Positions 1 to 7,061 of a stretch of DNA of 14,893 nucleotides are shown here, piece after piece. Source of the DNA: Bacteroidetes bacterium UBA6661 (GTDB lineage Bacteria; Bacteroidota; Bacteroidia; AKYH767-A; OLB10); contig DKKR01000021.1 in NCBI GenBank assembly GCA_002455375.1, forward strand, positions 25,797 through 40,689. Reading direction: 5' to 3'. The notes under the pieces are model-generated. The model did not search any database. It was not told where the DNA came from and saw nothing but the letters and a program-made list of their open reading frames with translations. Position numbers and translations under genes: made by a program. Position 1 is the stretch's first letter. Each line of letters opens with the position of its first letter.

Positions 1-1207
1 TAAATCCTAAAGATTTCATCTGCTCAAAATAATCGGGAAACGATTTTGAGACATTTGAAATATCGTCAAGAAATAGCTCTCCTGTCTTTAATGCTAAAGG
101 TGCAAATGCCATTATCAAACGATGATCGTTGTAGGTTTTTAAAATGCGTTTGGAAGGTTTTAAGTTTGACTCTTCAAGAATTTTTAATTTTGATCCTCCA
201 CAAAAATCAGTTTTGATGTTGAGCTTATATGCTTCACGCTGAAAGGCAGAAACGCGATCAGATTCTTTAATTATTAAATTATGTAGATGAAGCAAATCTG
301 CTTTACAATCGCATCCACCACAAACAGCTGCCATACTTAAAGCTATGTCGGGATAGTGAAGAAAACTATGTGTAAAATAATCAGGAATAATATTCTTTTG
401 TTTTTTCAGAATAATCTTATCCTTCTCAACAATGGTATCCACACCAAATGACTTAACCATTTGGGCAATTACTTTATCACCTTGCTTACTCAGACTATTT
501 AGATTTTCAATGGTTATATCAGCCATATCAGCCAATGCAGCTGTTTCAAAAAAATATGAGGCAGCACTCCAGTCGCCACCGGCAGAAAGTATGTTGTTGT
601 TGTAACTTCCATTTATCTGAATACGATTTGCGTTCATCTGCACATTTACGCCTACGCGATGCATCAAATCAGCAGTAAGTTCAATATAAGGTAATGAGCT
701 TAAAATATCGGTCAGTTCAATTGCAAAATCTTTACCAAATAAAGGAGCAATCATCATCAAAGCACTAATATGCTGTGAAGTTTTCTCTGCTGATGTTTGA
801 ACTACATCAGGCACTTTCAGTTTTGCAGCCTGAACGCTGACAGGCAGAAATCCTTCTTCCTCTAAATAAGAAATCTCTGCTCCCATCACTCTGAGCAAAT
901 CAACAGAACAACTCATTGGGCGTTGACGAAGTCGTGGGCTTCCGGTAATTACAGCCGCTCTGTTCCTGACAACACAGTAAGCCATCAGAAACCGTGCTGT
1001 GGTTCCACCATCTTGCGCATCTAACGTATGCTCTTCTGAAAAAAGTAATTCCTGCAGCTTGACTGTATCAGTTGCAAGGCAATCATTATTCTGCGCAACT
1101 CCTCTAAGCGCATTGATGATGGCAATCCGACCCGCCTCGCTTTTGGAAACAGGAACAGCAACTACTCCTTCAACACTTCTATCAGGCTTTGTAATTCTAT
1201 ATGCCAT
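1..1207 (-). CDS. aroA: 3-phosphoshikimate 1-carboxyvinyltransferase (EPSP synthase), C-terminus cut by window edge
   Basis: Cytoplasmic enzyme that joins phosphoenolpyruvate to shikimate-3-phosphate, the sixth step of the shikimate pathway. I translated the minus strand from the ATG at 1207; it stays open for 402 codons to the window edge, ending MKSLGF, so only a few residues should be missing. Family motifs seen: SKSEAGR at residues 21-27 (Lys22, Ser23 and Arg27 conserved; the usual Asn before Arg is Gly), DGGTTARFL near residue 66, RLRQRPM near 94, GGDWSAASYF around 200, KESDR near 315 and NDHR near 360. The start codon lies inside the end of aroB (11-base overlap), so the two are probably translationally coupled in one operon. 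The start is well fixed because the SKS motif sits at its usual distance from the N-terminus. Confidence 0.95.
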   Translation of the reverse strand, partial: MAYRITKPDRSVEGVVAVPVSKSEAGRIAIINALRGVAQNNDCLATDTVKLQELLFSEEHTLDAQDGGTTARFLMAYCVVRNRAAVITGSPRLRQRPMSCSVDLLRVMGAEISYLEEEGFLPVSVQAAKLKVPDVVQTSAEKTSQHISALMMIAPLFGKDFAIELTDILSSLPYIELTADLMHRVGVNVQMNANRIQINGSYNNNILSAGGDWSAASYFFETAALADMADITIENLNSLSKQGDKVIAQMVKSFGVDTIVEKDKIILKKQKNIIPDYFTHSFLHYPDIALSMAAVCGGCDCKADLLHLHNLIIKESDRVSAFQREAYKLNIKTDFCGGSKLKILEESNLKPSKRILKTYNDHRLIMAFAPLALKTGELFLDDISNVSKSFPDYFEQMKSLGF

Positions 1208-2267
1208 AACCAGGATTTTGCTTAGAAAACCAATGAAAAGCATCTTCAATCATTGCTATCGGAACAGGAATGTCAACCACACCTTTACCAATTGATTCAA
1301 GTAATGTGAAACGTAATTGGCCCTGCTTGTTTTTTTTATCTGCCATCATAAACGGCAACAGTTTTTCTACATTAAAATCCTTATCATCAAACTTAAACAA
1401 TGATTGAACAAAACCGGTGATTTCATTTAACGCTGCTTCTGAAATAAAACCCATTTTGCAGGAGAGATAGGATTCAACAATAATTCCAACAGCAACTGCC
1501 TTACCATGCGAAATATTTTGCCGTTGCAAATGATACATAGATTCCAATGCATGAGCAATAGTGTGACCAAAGTTGAGCAACTTGCGTTCATTTATTTCAT
1601 AAGGATCTGATGCAACAATACTTTGTTTTATTGCAATAGCTTTTTCAATAATTTGCAACGCTTCAAAATTGCGCTGTTCAGAAAGTGATTTATAAAATAG
1701 TTTATCAGCAACAAGAGCATGTTTAATCATCTCTGCATAGCCGTTAACTTTTTCAACATGCGGAAGTGACTTTAAAAATTCTGTGTCTATATAAACATAT
1801 CTTGGTATAACAATACTCCCGCTTTGATTTTTAAAGCCATCAATATTTACCCCATTCTTACCTCCTATAGCTGCATCAACCATAGCCAGCAAGGTTGTGG
1901 GGACATGAATAAAGTCAACTCCTCTTTTAAATAAGGAGGCTGCAAACCCTCCTAAATCTGTAATTACACCTCCGCCCAGATTAACAATCACAGTGTGCTT
2001 ATCTGCCTGTTGCTGCAGGAGGAACTTCCAGAATGCCGTTGCCGTTTCAATTGTTTTATACGCTTCGCCTGACTGTATGCAATATACAGAGGCTGATTTT
2101 GTTTGTGGGAACAATGTCTGAAACAAAGGCAAACAATACTCTATTGTATTGGTGTCGCATAGCACAAATATATTTCGCTTTTGATTATTACAATCGTGTA
2201 AAAAATCAATTAGCTCCTGTTTTCTAATACCTGACAGGATGTAACTACTATCGGCAAAACCAATCAC
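1197..2267 (-). CDS. aroB: 3-dehydroquinate synthase
   Basis: Converts DAHP to 3-dehydroquinate, the second step of the shikimate pathway, using NAD and a divalent metal. The 356-residue protein has the usual family length. The NAD/glycine-rich motif LGGGVITDLGGF is at residues 97-108, followed by HVPTTLLAMVDAAIGGKNGV at 121-140. The expected metal ligands are visible: Glu179 in NGYAEMIKH, His235 in NFGHT and His254 in SHGKA. The start is a GTG four bases after the stop of the upstream DAHP synthase gene; an ATG at 2272 is out of frame and meets a stop at its third codon. No Shine-Dalgarno sequence is present, so translation probably depends on coupling with the upstream gene. The end overlaps the aroA start. 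Function is secure; the exact start is less so. Confidence 0.96.
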   Translation of the reverse strand: MIGFADSSYILSGIRKQELIDFLHDCNNQKRNIFVLCDTNTIEYCLPLFQTLFPQTKSASVYCIQSGEAYKTIETATAFWKFLLQQQADKHTVIVNLGGGVITDLGGFAASLFKRGVDFIHVPTTLLAMVDAAIGGKNGVNIDGFKNQSGSIVIPRYVYIDTEFLKSLPHVEKVNGYAEMIKHALVADKLFYKSLSEQRNFEALQIIEKAIAIKQSIVASDPYEINERKLLNFGHTIAHALESMYHLQRQNISHGKAVAVGIIVESYLSCKMGFISEAALNEITGFVQSLFKFDDKDFNVEKLLPFMMADKKNKQGQLRFTLLESIGKGVVDIPVPIAMIEDAFHWFSKQNPGYGI

Positions 2268-2271
2268 GACA

Positions 2272-3378
2272 TTAATGTTTTTCAGTTTTCGATGAGGCTC
2301 TAAGTTCAGGTTTTGTCATCTGTTTATCCTGTTGCAAAATTGATTCTTCATGTATAAGGCTATACAATCTCAAAATAAAATCCGGTGTCAGTTGATTGTG
2401 TAAACCTGTTTCGGTTCTTGTTCTTAGAATTTCTTTAAAACGATCTAACTGCAAAATAGCCATATTATTCTGATCTTTATATTGGCCGATTTTACGTACA
2501 ACTTCCATTCTACCTGCTATCTTTTCAATGATTTCATTATCCAATTCATCAATCAGATCGCGCAAATCGTGCAGCTTACTTAGTTCAACAGGGTCTTTAG
2601 CTGTTGGCTGCCTTACAATAGTTTGTTTTCTTAAATGACTAAAATCTTCGGGTGTTATTTGCTGCATTGCATCACTCAATGCTTTTGCCGGATTTAAATG
2701 TACTTCAACCATAACTCCATCATATTGCAAATCGAATGCAATTTGTGTGAGTGTTGGCACCATTTTGGCATCGCCACTAATATGACTTGGATCGCAAATG
2801 ATGGGCACATTGGGCAGTAAGCGTCTGAGTTCAATGGCTAATTCCCAATTGGGTTTATTTCTATATGTACTGTTTTCGAAACTTGAAAAACCACGATGAA
2901 CAGAAGCAATTCTACTGATTCCATTTTGCATAAAACGTTCGATGGCGCCCATCCATAATTTGACATCGGGGTTGACGGGATTTTTTACAAATACCGGAAT
3001 ATCTACACCTTTTAATTCATCAGCAATTTCCTGAATGAGGAATGGATTTACTGTTGTACGTGCGCCAATCCACAACATATCAATACCGGAAGCAAGAGCC
3101 TGCTCTACATGTTTTGCACTTGCCACTTCGGTAATAACGGGAAGTCCTGAAGCATCACCAGCTGCCCTGATCCATTTTAGAGCAGGAGCGCCAAAGCCTT
3201 CGAAGGCACCGGGTCGGGTGCGAGGTTTCCATGCACCTGCACGCAAAATATGTGCACCGCTAATTTTAAGCCTGATGGCCAATTCAGTCAGCTGCTGCTC
3301 GTCTTCGGCACTGCACGGACCAGCAATCCACAATGGCTCTGTAAGCGACTTGAGTGAATGATGAAAGTTATTAAACAT
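2272..3378 (-). CDS. bifunctional DAHP synthase / chorismate mutase
   Basis: Fusion of the first shikimate-pathway enzyme (PEP + erythrose-4-phosphate to DAHP) with a chorismate mutase (chorismate to prephenate). The DAHP synthase part is the short type I-beta/KDO8P-synthase-like form: GPCSAE near residue 20, KPRTRPGAFEGFG, IGARTTVNP, KNPVNPD, HRGF and DPSHISG follow in the expected order over about 260 residues. The last 90 or so residues carry an AroQ-type helical mutase: LRDLIDELDNEIIEKIAGRM, then RKIGQYK, LDRFKEIL and a final EESILQQ. The mutase probably gives aromatic amino-acid feedback control of the synthase, as in known fusions of this type. I chose the ATG at 3378. An in-frame ATG at 3399 would add seven residues, but a promoter -7 box lies between the two. 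First gene of the operon with aroB and aroA. Confidence 0.92.
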   Translation of the reverse strand: MFNNFHHSLKSLTEPLWIAGPCSAEDEQQLTELAIRLKISGAHILRAGAWKPRTRPGAFEGFGAPALKWIRAAGDASGLPVITEVASAKHVEQALASGIDMLWIGARTTVNPFLIQEIADELKGVDIPVFVKNPVNPDVKLWMGAIERFMQNGISRIASVHRGFSSFENSTYRNKPNWELAIELRRLLPNVPIICDPSHISGDAKMVPTLTQIAFDLQYDGVMVEVHLNPAKALSDAMQQITPEDFSHLRKQTIVRQPTAKDPVELSKLHDLRDLIDELDNEIIEKIAGRMEVVRKIGQYKDQNNMAILQLDRFKEILRTRTETGLHNQLTPDFILRLYSLIHEESILQQDKQMTKPELRASSKTEKH

Positions 3379-3383
3379 TAGTG

Positions 3384-3391
3384 CAAAGATA
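3384..3391 (-). promoter_or_regulatory. Bacteroidetes-type -7 box of the shikimate operon
   Basis: On the minus strand this reads TATCTTTG, an exact match to the Bacteroidetes sigma factor -7 consensus TAnnTTTG. It lies six bases before the ATG at 3378, so the transcript would begin at or almost at that start codon (leaderless). I see no clear TTTG -33 element at the right spacing, so this is a half-site call. Confidence 0.45.
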
Positions 3392-3414
3392 AAGAACACA
3401 TTTTATGTGCAGGT

Positions 3415-3458
3415 GAAGGCATTGCAGTGCTAAAGAGAAGGCATTTCAGAGTTAAAGA
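3415..3458. repeat. two tandem 22-base repeat units
   Basis: Units 3415-3436 and 3437-3458 directly abut and are identical at 19 of 22 positions; both begin GAAGGCATT and end TAAAGA. They lie between the divergently transcribed shikimate operon and the tRNA. Only two copies exist, without spacers, so this is a small local duplication and not a CRISPR array. No function can be assigned. Confidence 0.75.
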
Positions 3459-3504
3459 GAATTAGATTAATAGATGGAAACAAAATTAGAGAAGTTAAAT
3501 TTAC

Positions 3505-3512
3505 TACTTTTG
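3505..3512 (+). promoter_or_regulatory. -7 promoter box of the tRNA-Leu gene
   Basis: TACTTTTG followed by CAG is an exact match to the Bacteroidetes -7 consensus TAnnTTTG. It ends 11 bases before the first base of the tRNA, which is the right place for a tRNA promoter. A TTTG -33 element is not obvious. Confidence 0.6.
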
Positions 3513-3523
3513 CAGCCCACAAT

Positions 3524-3605
3524 GCCCGGGTGGCGAAATTGGTAGACGCACCATCTTGAGGGGGTGGCGCCGTTTGGTGTGAGGGTTCGAATCCCTCTTT
3601 CCGCA
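3524..3605 (+). tRNA. tRNA-Leu (anticodon GAG), with mismatched acceptor strands
   Basis: The anticodon stem CCATC/GGTGG encloses loop TTGAGGG, with anticodon GAG at 3558-3560, reading leucine codons CUC/CUU. The D arm carries the TTGGTAGAC segment. A four-base-pair variable arm CGCC-GTTT-GGTG marks a class II tRNA such as Leu. The T arm is GAGGG-TTCGAAT-CCCTC. The discriminator base is A at 3605, and CCA is not encoded. The odd point is the acceptor stem: the 5' strand GCCCGGG (3524-3530) against the 3' strand TTTCCGC (3598-3604) gives only two Watson-Crick pairs, two C-C mismatches and three G-U pairs. The 3' strand would fit GCGGAAA/GCGGAAG, and the 5' strand would fit CCCGGGC. The gene therefore looks like the front of one tRNA-Leu joined to the back of another. 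Confidence 0.88.
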
Positions 3606-3772
3606 CAAAAATAAAATCCTCGCATTAATATTAATCAAAGACCTTCTTAAAATTACAAGGAAAAACAATATTAATTATACTTTGTTGTAAAAATAATATT
3701 CAAATTTAAAAATGGATATCCTTTTAATTTTTAGCAATTAAAGAATATCCATTCTAATAAATCAAATAAAAT
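3606..3772. other. AT-rich intergenic stretch after the tRNA
   Basis: No reading frame of note. Base composition falls sharply here compared with the shikimate operon; for example, 3661-3720 holds only 8 G or C in 60 bases. It contains the terminator hairpin for the minus-strand secreted-protein gene. Confidence 0.6.
3711..3753 (-). terminator. probable intrinsic terminator of the T9SS-secreted protein gene
   Basis: Long inverted repeat: AATGGATAT-C-CTTTTAATT at 3711-3729 pairs with AATTAAAG-A-ATATCCATT at 3736-3753, with one mismatch and one bulge. On the minus strand it lies about 20 bases after the stop codon of the gene ending at 3773 and is followed by TTTTTAAATTT, a weak U tract. The stem is AT-rich, so strength is uncertain. 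Confidence 0.6.
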
Positions 3773-5089
3773 TTATTTCAATAAAGTCATTTTATTTGTA
3801 AAAGAATAGTTCCCTGAATTCAATTTATAAAAATAAATTCCACTTGGCAGATTTAATCCATTAAATTTGTAATTATAATTCCCGGGTTGCATATTGCCGA
3901 AATTTTTCTTTAAAATTTCTATTCCTGAAATATCATAAACAGTTAAGTTTACTTCTGAATAATTTTTTATTCCAAATTCAATATTCGTCTCAGGATTAAA
4001 AGGATTTGGATAATTTTGTTTTAAATAAAATTTTTCCGGTATCAAAGAATTTGTATTTGATACATTCAGGATACCTCCGTCATTAGTTTTGTAAATATAA
4101 ATCTGATTAATTGAATAATCTTTTGTAACAATCCAACCGGTCAGAGAATTAATAAATTCTAAATTCTCAATGTTCTGATTATTTATATTTCCAATAAATT
4201 GCCAAAAATTCCCTGAATTTGTTGTTTTATATACCATTCTGTCATAGTATAACTTTACCCATCCGATTTCGCTTGTTATAAAATGAAGTTTACTAAGTGC
4301 TTGTGAGTTGAAAAAAATATTTTTCCAACTATTCCCATAATCTGTCGTTTTTACTATGGATAAACGTGAATTAAAATATCCGATTCCGTTTTGAAAAATT
4401 TTCAAATCTGAACTGTAGCTTGAATGTGTATTAATTTCGTAATATAAATTATAAGTCGCACCACCATCTGTAGTTTTATAAAGTCCGCTTTTTAAAAATA
4501 GATTTGTTCCTTCGGACATATTAGTAAACGTAACAAACCCTTCATTTGAGTTGATAAAATTAACAGATGTAAATAAAATATATTCATAATTTGGAATGAA
4601 AGGACCGGTATAAATTATTTCCCAAGTTAAACCTCCATCAGTAGTTTTTCGTATATATTTTTTTCCAAACAATAAATATTCAGTCTCATTTATTACTTGC
4701 ATATCCATAAAATATCTGTCTTCAACTCCCGGACCATAAATTAAAGACCATGATTCACCGGTATTTGTAGTTTTGTAAAGCTCATTTCTTCCGACTAATA
4801 TACCGGTACTGTCGTTGATATAAATAATTTTTTCAAATGTGCCGGTTAAATCAGTTCTTTTAATCCAATTATTTCCACCGGTAGTGGTATAAATAATTAA
4901 GTCACCATGTCCAACTAAATAACCCGTCTGATCATTAAAAAATTTAAATTCCCGGGTTGAACCATTTGTTTGAGTTGAATATTGCAACTGCCATGTTGAT
5001 TGTGAATAAGCGAGATTAAAGAATGGAATAAAAATAAAAATAAAAAAGATTGGGGATACTAAAAGAAAAATAATTTGATTTTTTCTCAT
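3773..5089 (-). CDS. secreted YCF48/BNR-like beta-propeller protein with T9SS sorting domain
   Basis: Predicted secreted protein of 438 residues. A basic N-terminus and long hydrophobic stretch, roughly residues 3-27, ending near AYSQS, form a signal peptide. The body has at least seven repeats of the BNR/YCF48 propeller type, each with a core such as YKTTNTGESW, RKTTDGGLTW, YKTTDGGATY, VKTTDYGNSW or YKTTNSGNFW. Residues 351-438 are a type IX secretion C-terminal sorting domain: it opens PEKFYLKQNYPNPFNPETN, followed by LTVYDISG, LPSGIYFYKL and a final KMTLLK. By family knowledge it should cross the outer membrane through the type IX system and be released or anchored on the cell surface. The sorting motif resembles those common in Ignavibacteria and some Bacteroidetes. 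The ligand or substrate is unknown. It is transcribed alone, away from the RhuM-Doc gene. Confidence 0.92.
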   Translation of the reverse strand: MRKNQIIFLLVSPIFFIFIFIPFFNLAYSQSTWQLQYSTQTNGSTREFKFFNDQTGYLVGHGDLIIYTTTGGNNWIKRTDLTGTFEKIIYINDSTGILVGRNELYKTTNTGESWSLIYGPGVEDRYFMDMQVINETEYLLFGKKYIRKTTDGGLTWEIIYTGPFIPNYEYILFTSVNFINSNEGFVTFTNMSEGTNLFLKSGLYKTTDGGATYNLYYEINTHSSYSSDLKIFQNGIGYFNSRLSIVKTTDYGNSWKNIFFNSQALSKLHFITSEIGWVKLYYDRMVYKTTNSGNFWQFIGNINNQNIENLEFINSLTGWIVTKDYSINQIYIYKTNDGGILNVSNTNSLIPEKFYLKQNYPNPFNPETNIEFGIKNYSEVNLTVYDISGIEILKKNFGNMQPGNYNYKFNGLNLPSGIYFYKLNSGNYSFTNKMTLLK

Positions 5090-5414
5090 AGTTTTATATT
5101 TAATTTATTAAAATTAATACAAATATATACAATTAACAATCAAATTAAATTTAGTTTATGTTTAATTTACATTTGGAGACATTTCTAAAATGAGGTTAAA
5201 GATTTTTTAATTTCTTGAGTAATTTTTTAATTTAGAATTATTTTCTTTTACTTATAAATTGGTGTTTTAAAAACTAATATATAATTAAAATCCCTCCAGT
5301 TTATACCCTTGAAATTAAAAATCAATAAAATGATTTTTATTGCCGGAATACATATGCAAGTGTAGTAAATCTTGAAATAATTTTGTTTTTTTAAATAGAA
5401 ATTAGATTTTAAAT
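5090..5414. other. AT-rich divergent intergenic region
   Basis: Separates the minus-strand T9SS protein from the plus-strand RhuM-Doc gene. Candidate -7 boxes exist in both directions: TATATTTG on the minus strand at 5120-5127 and TAATTTTG on the plus strand at 5378-5385, both matching TAnnTTTG, but neither has a convincing TTTG at -33. A nine-base-pair AT-rich inverted repeat lies at 5316-5339 (core AAAAATCA/TGATTTTT, loop ATAAAA). It could be an operator or a weak hairpin. No gene is seen. Confidence 0.4.
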
Positions 5415-6383
5415 ATGAGTGAAATATTAATATATCAAAATCCAGAAAATAAAACTGAGATTAAGGTTCAGTTTGAAGGTGAAACATTTTGGCTTTCGCT
5501 AAATCAAATTTCTGAATTATTTGGTCGGGATAAATCAGTTATCTCAAGGCATTTAAACAATATTTACAAAACTGCGGAATTAGATAGATTTTCAACTGTT
5601 GCAAAAAATGCAACAGTTCAAACTGAGGCTGGAAGAAAGGTTACAAGAACAATTGAATTCTACAATCTCGATGCCATCCTATCAGTTGGTTATCGGGTTA
5701 ATTCCAAACGAGGAACACAATTTCGACAATGGGCTACTCAGCGTCTTAAAGAATATTTGGTAGAGGGTTACGCTATTAATGAAAAGCGTTTAGCAGAAAA
5801 ACAACAACAGGTAGAATACCTAAAAACAGGCATAAAAATCTTAAACCGTGCCATCACACAACAAGCCACCGCTGAAGAGAGTAAGATGTTGCAGGTATTT
5901 GCCAAAGGGCTTGAATTGCTTGACGATTATGATCATGAGCAATTAGACTTAAAAGGCAAAACCATTCGGCAAACTGTTTATCCAAAAGTTAACGAATATT
6001 TGGATGTAATTACAAAAATGAAATCAAGTTTTGAATCAGATGTATTTGCAAAACCAAAAGATAAGAGTTTTGAAAGTTCAGTAAATCAGATAGCTCAGAG
6101 ATTTAACAGTAAAGACTTATACAAAAGTATAGAAGAAAAAGCAGCTACACTTTTATATCTAATTGTAAAAAACCATTCGTTTGTAGATGGCAATAAACGC
6201 ATAGCAGCAGCTTGTTTTCTTTATTTTCTGGAGAAAAATGGAATGCTATATCTGAAAAGCAGAGAGACCATTATCAGCAATGAAGCACTCGCCTCGATTA
6301 CTTTATTCGTTGCAACAAGTAAACCGGAAGAAATGCCAACCGTGAAAAATTTAATAATAAGTATTCTGAACAGAAATAAATAA
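5415..6383 (+). CDS. RhuM-family protein fused to a Doc/Fic domain
   Basis: The N-terminal 120 or so residues match the RhuM (virulence-associated) family: GETFWLSLNQISELFGRDKS, VISRHLNNIYKTAEL, a polar central part, then YNLDAILSVGYRVNSKRGTQ and FRQWATQRLKEYLVEGY. The FGRDKSVISRHL segment looks like a DNA-binding helix-turn-helix (inference). A charged, probably helical linker follows (residues 120-150). The C-terminal half is a Fic/Doc domain with the catalytic motif HSFVDGNKR at residues 254-262 (His254, Asp258, Asn260, Lys261, Arg262). The NKR ending is of the Doc kind, not the GNGR of classical AMP-transferring Fic enzymes. Doc toxins phosphorylate EF-Tu, so a nucleotide- or phosphate-transfer activity is plausible but unshown. 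No separate antitoxin gene is adjacent. It sits alone between unrelated genes and looks accessory. The ATG has no clear Shine-Dalgarno. Confidence 0.88.
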   Translation: MSEILIYQNPENKTEIKVQFEGETFWLSLNQISELFGRDKSVISRHLNNIYKTAELDRFSTVAKNATVQTEAGRKVTRTIEFYNLDAILSVGYRVNSKRGTQFRQWATQRLKEYLVEGYAINEKRLAEKQQQVEYLKTGIKILNRAITQQATAEESKMLQVFAKGLELLDDYDHEQLDLKGKTIRQTVYPKVNEYLDVITKMKSSFESDVFAKPKDKSFESSVNQIAQRFNSKDLYKSIEEKAATLLYLIVKNHSFVDGNKRIAAACFLYFLEKNGMLYLKSRETIISNEALASITLFVATSKPEEMPTVKNLIISILNRNK

Positions 6384-6462
6384 TCCGGAAAGGTTATCCA
6401 CTTCTCGTATAAAAAACATCCCACTTATTCCCTTGAAAATGAATTGCAATATTAGTAACTTA

Positions 6463-6495
6463 TTTGCTTTGTAAAAAGTAACCTATATAAATTTA
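6463..6495 (+). promoter_or_regulatory. candidate -33/-7 promoter of rpsF
   Basis: TTTG at 6463-6466 and TAAATTTA at 6488-6495 (seven of eight positions of TAnnTTTG) are 21 bases apart, the same spacing as the better promoter at 12176-12208. The -7 box ends only six bases before the rpsF start, which would give an almost leaderless message. The region is AT-rich, so a chance match is possible. Confidence 0.35.
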
Positions 6496-6501
6496 TAAAA
6501 A

Positions 6502-6987
6502 TTGGCTAATAAACATTACGAAACCTATCTTATTGTTGACGGTAATTTTGAAGACTCAACCGTTGAGGAAATAATTTCTAAGTATTCTAATTTCCTAACA
6601 AAAAATAATGCTGAAATTGTTAACATTGAACGTATCGGAAGAAAAAGACTCGCTTATCCTATACAAAAAAAACAAAACGGTTATTATATCTGTATTGAGT
6701 TTAAAGTTGCAGCTTCTTTCATTGCTGAACTTGACAGAATTATGAGAATTGATGAAAATCTTATGAGATATTTAACTGTTTCACTTGATAGTAAAACAAT
6801 TGCTGAAAGAGAAGATTACTTCGAAAAACGTGCAATCCGTTTAGAAAAATTACAGAACGATGCAAAGATTCTGGAACAGAATGAAAATAATAATGAGGAC
6901 GCTAACATTCAAAAAACCGTTGCTTCCTCCCAAAATAGTCAGTCTGAATCCTCTGATACCGTTTCTGTAGTCGAAGAAAAAATTTGA
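6502..6987 (+). CDS. rpsF: 30S ribosomal protein S6
   Basis: Small-subunit protein that binds 16S rRNA together with S18. The family pattern is visible: HYETYLIVDG at the start, then VNIERIGRKRLAYPIQKKQN, GYYICIEFKV and LDRIMRIDENLMRYLTVSLD. The fold ends near residue 100. The remaining 60 residues are a charged, Asn/Ser-rich tail, making the protein (161 residues) longer than the E. coli S6. The start is TTG: an in-frame TAA at 6496-6498 lies just upstream, and the next in-frame ATG is about 80 residues in, past the core fold. No Shine-Dalgarno is present. It is followed by ssb, as in the common rpsF-ssb arrangement. Confidence 0.94.
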   Translation: MANKHYETYLIVDGNFEDSTVEEIISKYSNFLTKNNAEIVNIERIGRKRLAYPIQKKQNGYYICIEFKVAASFIAELDRIMRIDENLMRYLTVSLDSKTIAEREDYFEKRAIRLEKLQNDAKILEQNENNNEDANIQKTVASSQNSQSESSDTVSVVEEKI

Positions 6988-7050
6988 ACAACTTAAGATA
7001 TATTTGAATTAACTATTTTTTTAAACTAAAACAAAAAACACCATTTATTT

Positions 7051-7055
7051 GGAGG
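7051..7055 (+). promoter_or_regulatory. strong Shine-Dalgarno of ssb
   Basis: GGAGG, six bases before the ssb ATG. It is the only textbook ribosome binding site I see in the window and fixes the ssb start. Confidence 0.85.
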
Positions 7056-7061
7056 TAAACA

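Noticed and set aside
3035..3361. Plus-strand open frame opposite the DAHP synthase gene
   Set aside because: It lies wholly antisense to a well-supported enzyme, has no family motifs and no start signal.
3415..3458. CRISPR array
   Set aside because: Only two abutting units without spacers, and no cas genes in the window.
3524..3772. Integration of a mobile element into the 3' end of the tRNA-Leu gene
   Set aside because: Such elements normally restore a pairing acceptor stem and bring an integrase. Here the acceptor is mismatched, no integrase is nearby, and no second copy of the tRNA 3' end is seen in the window.
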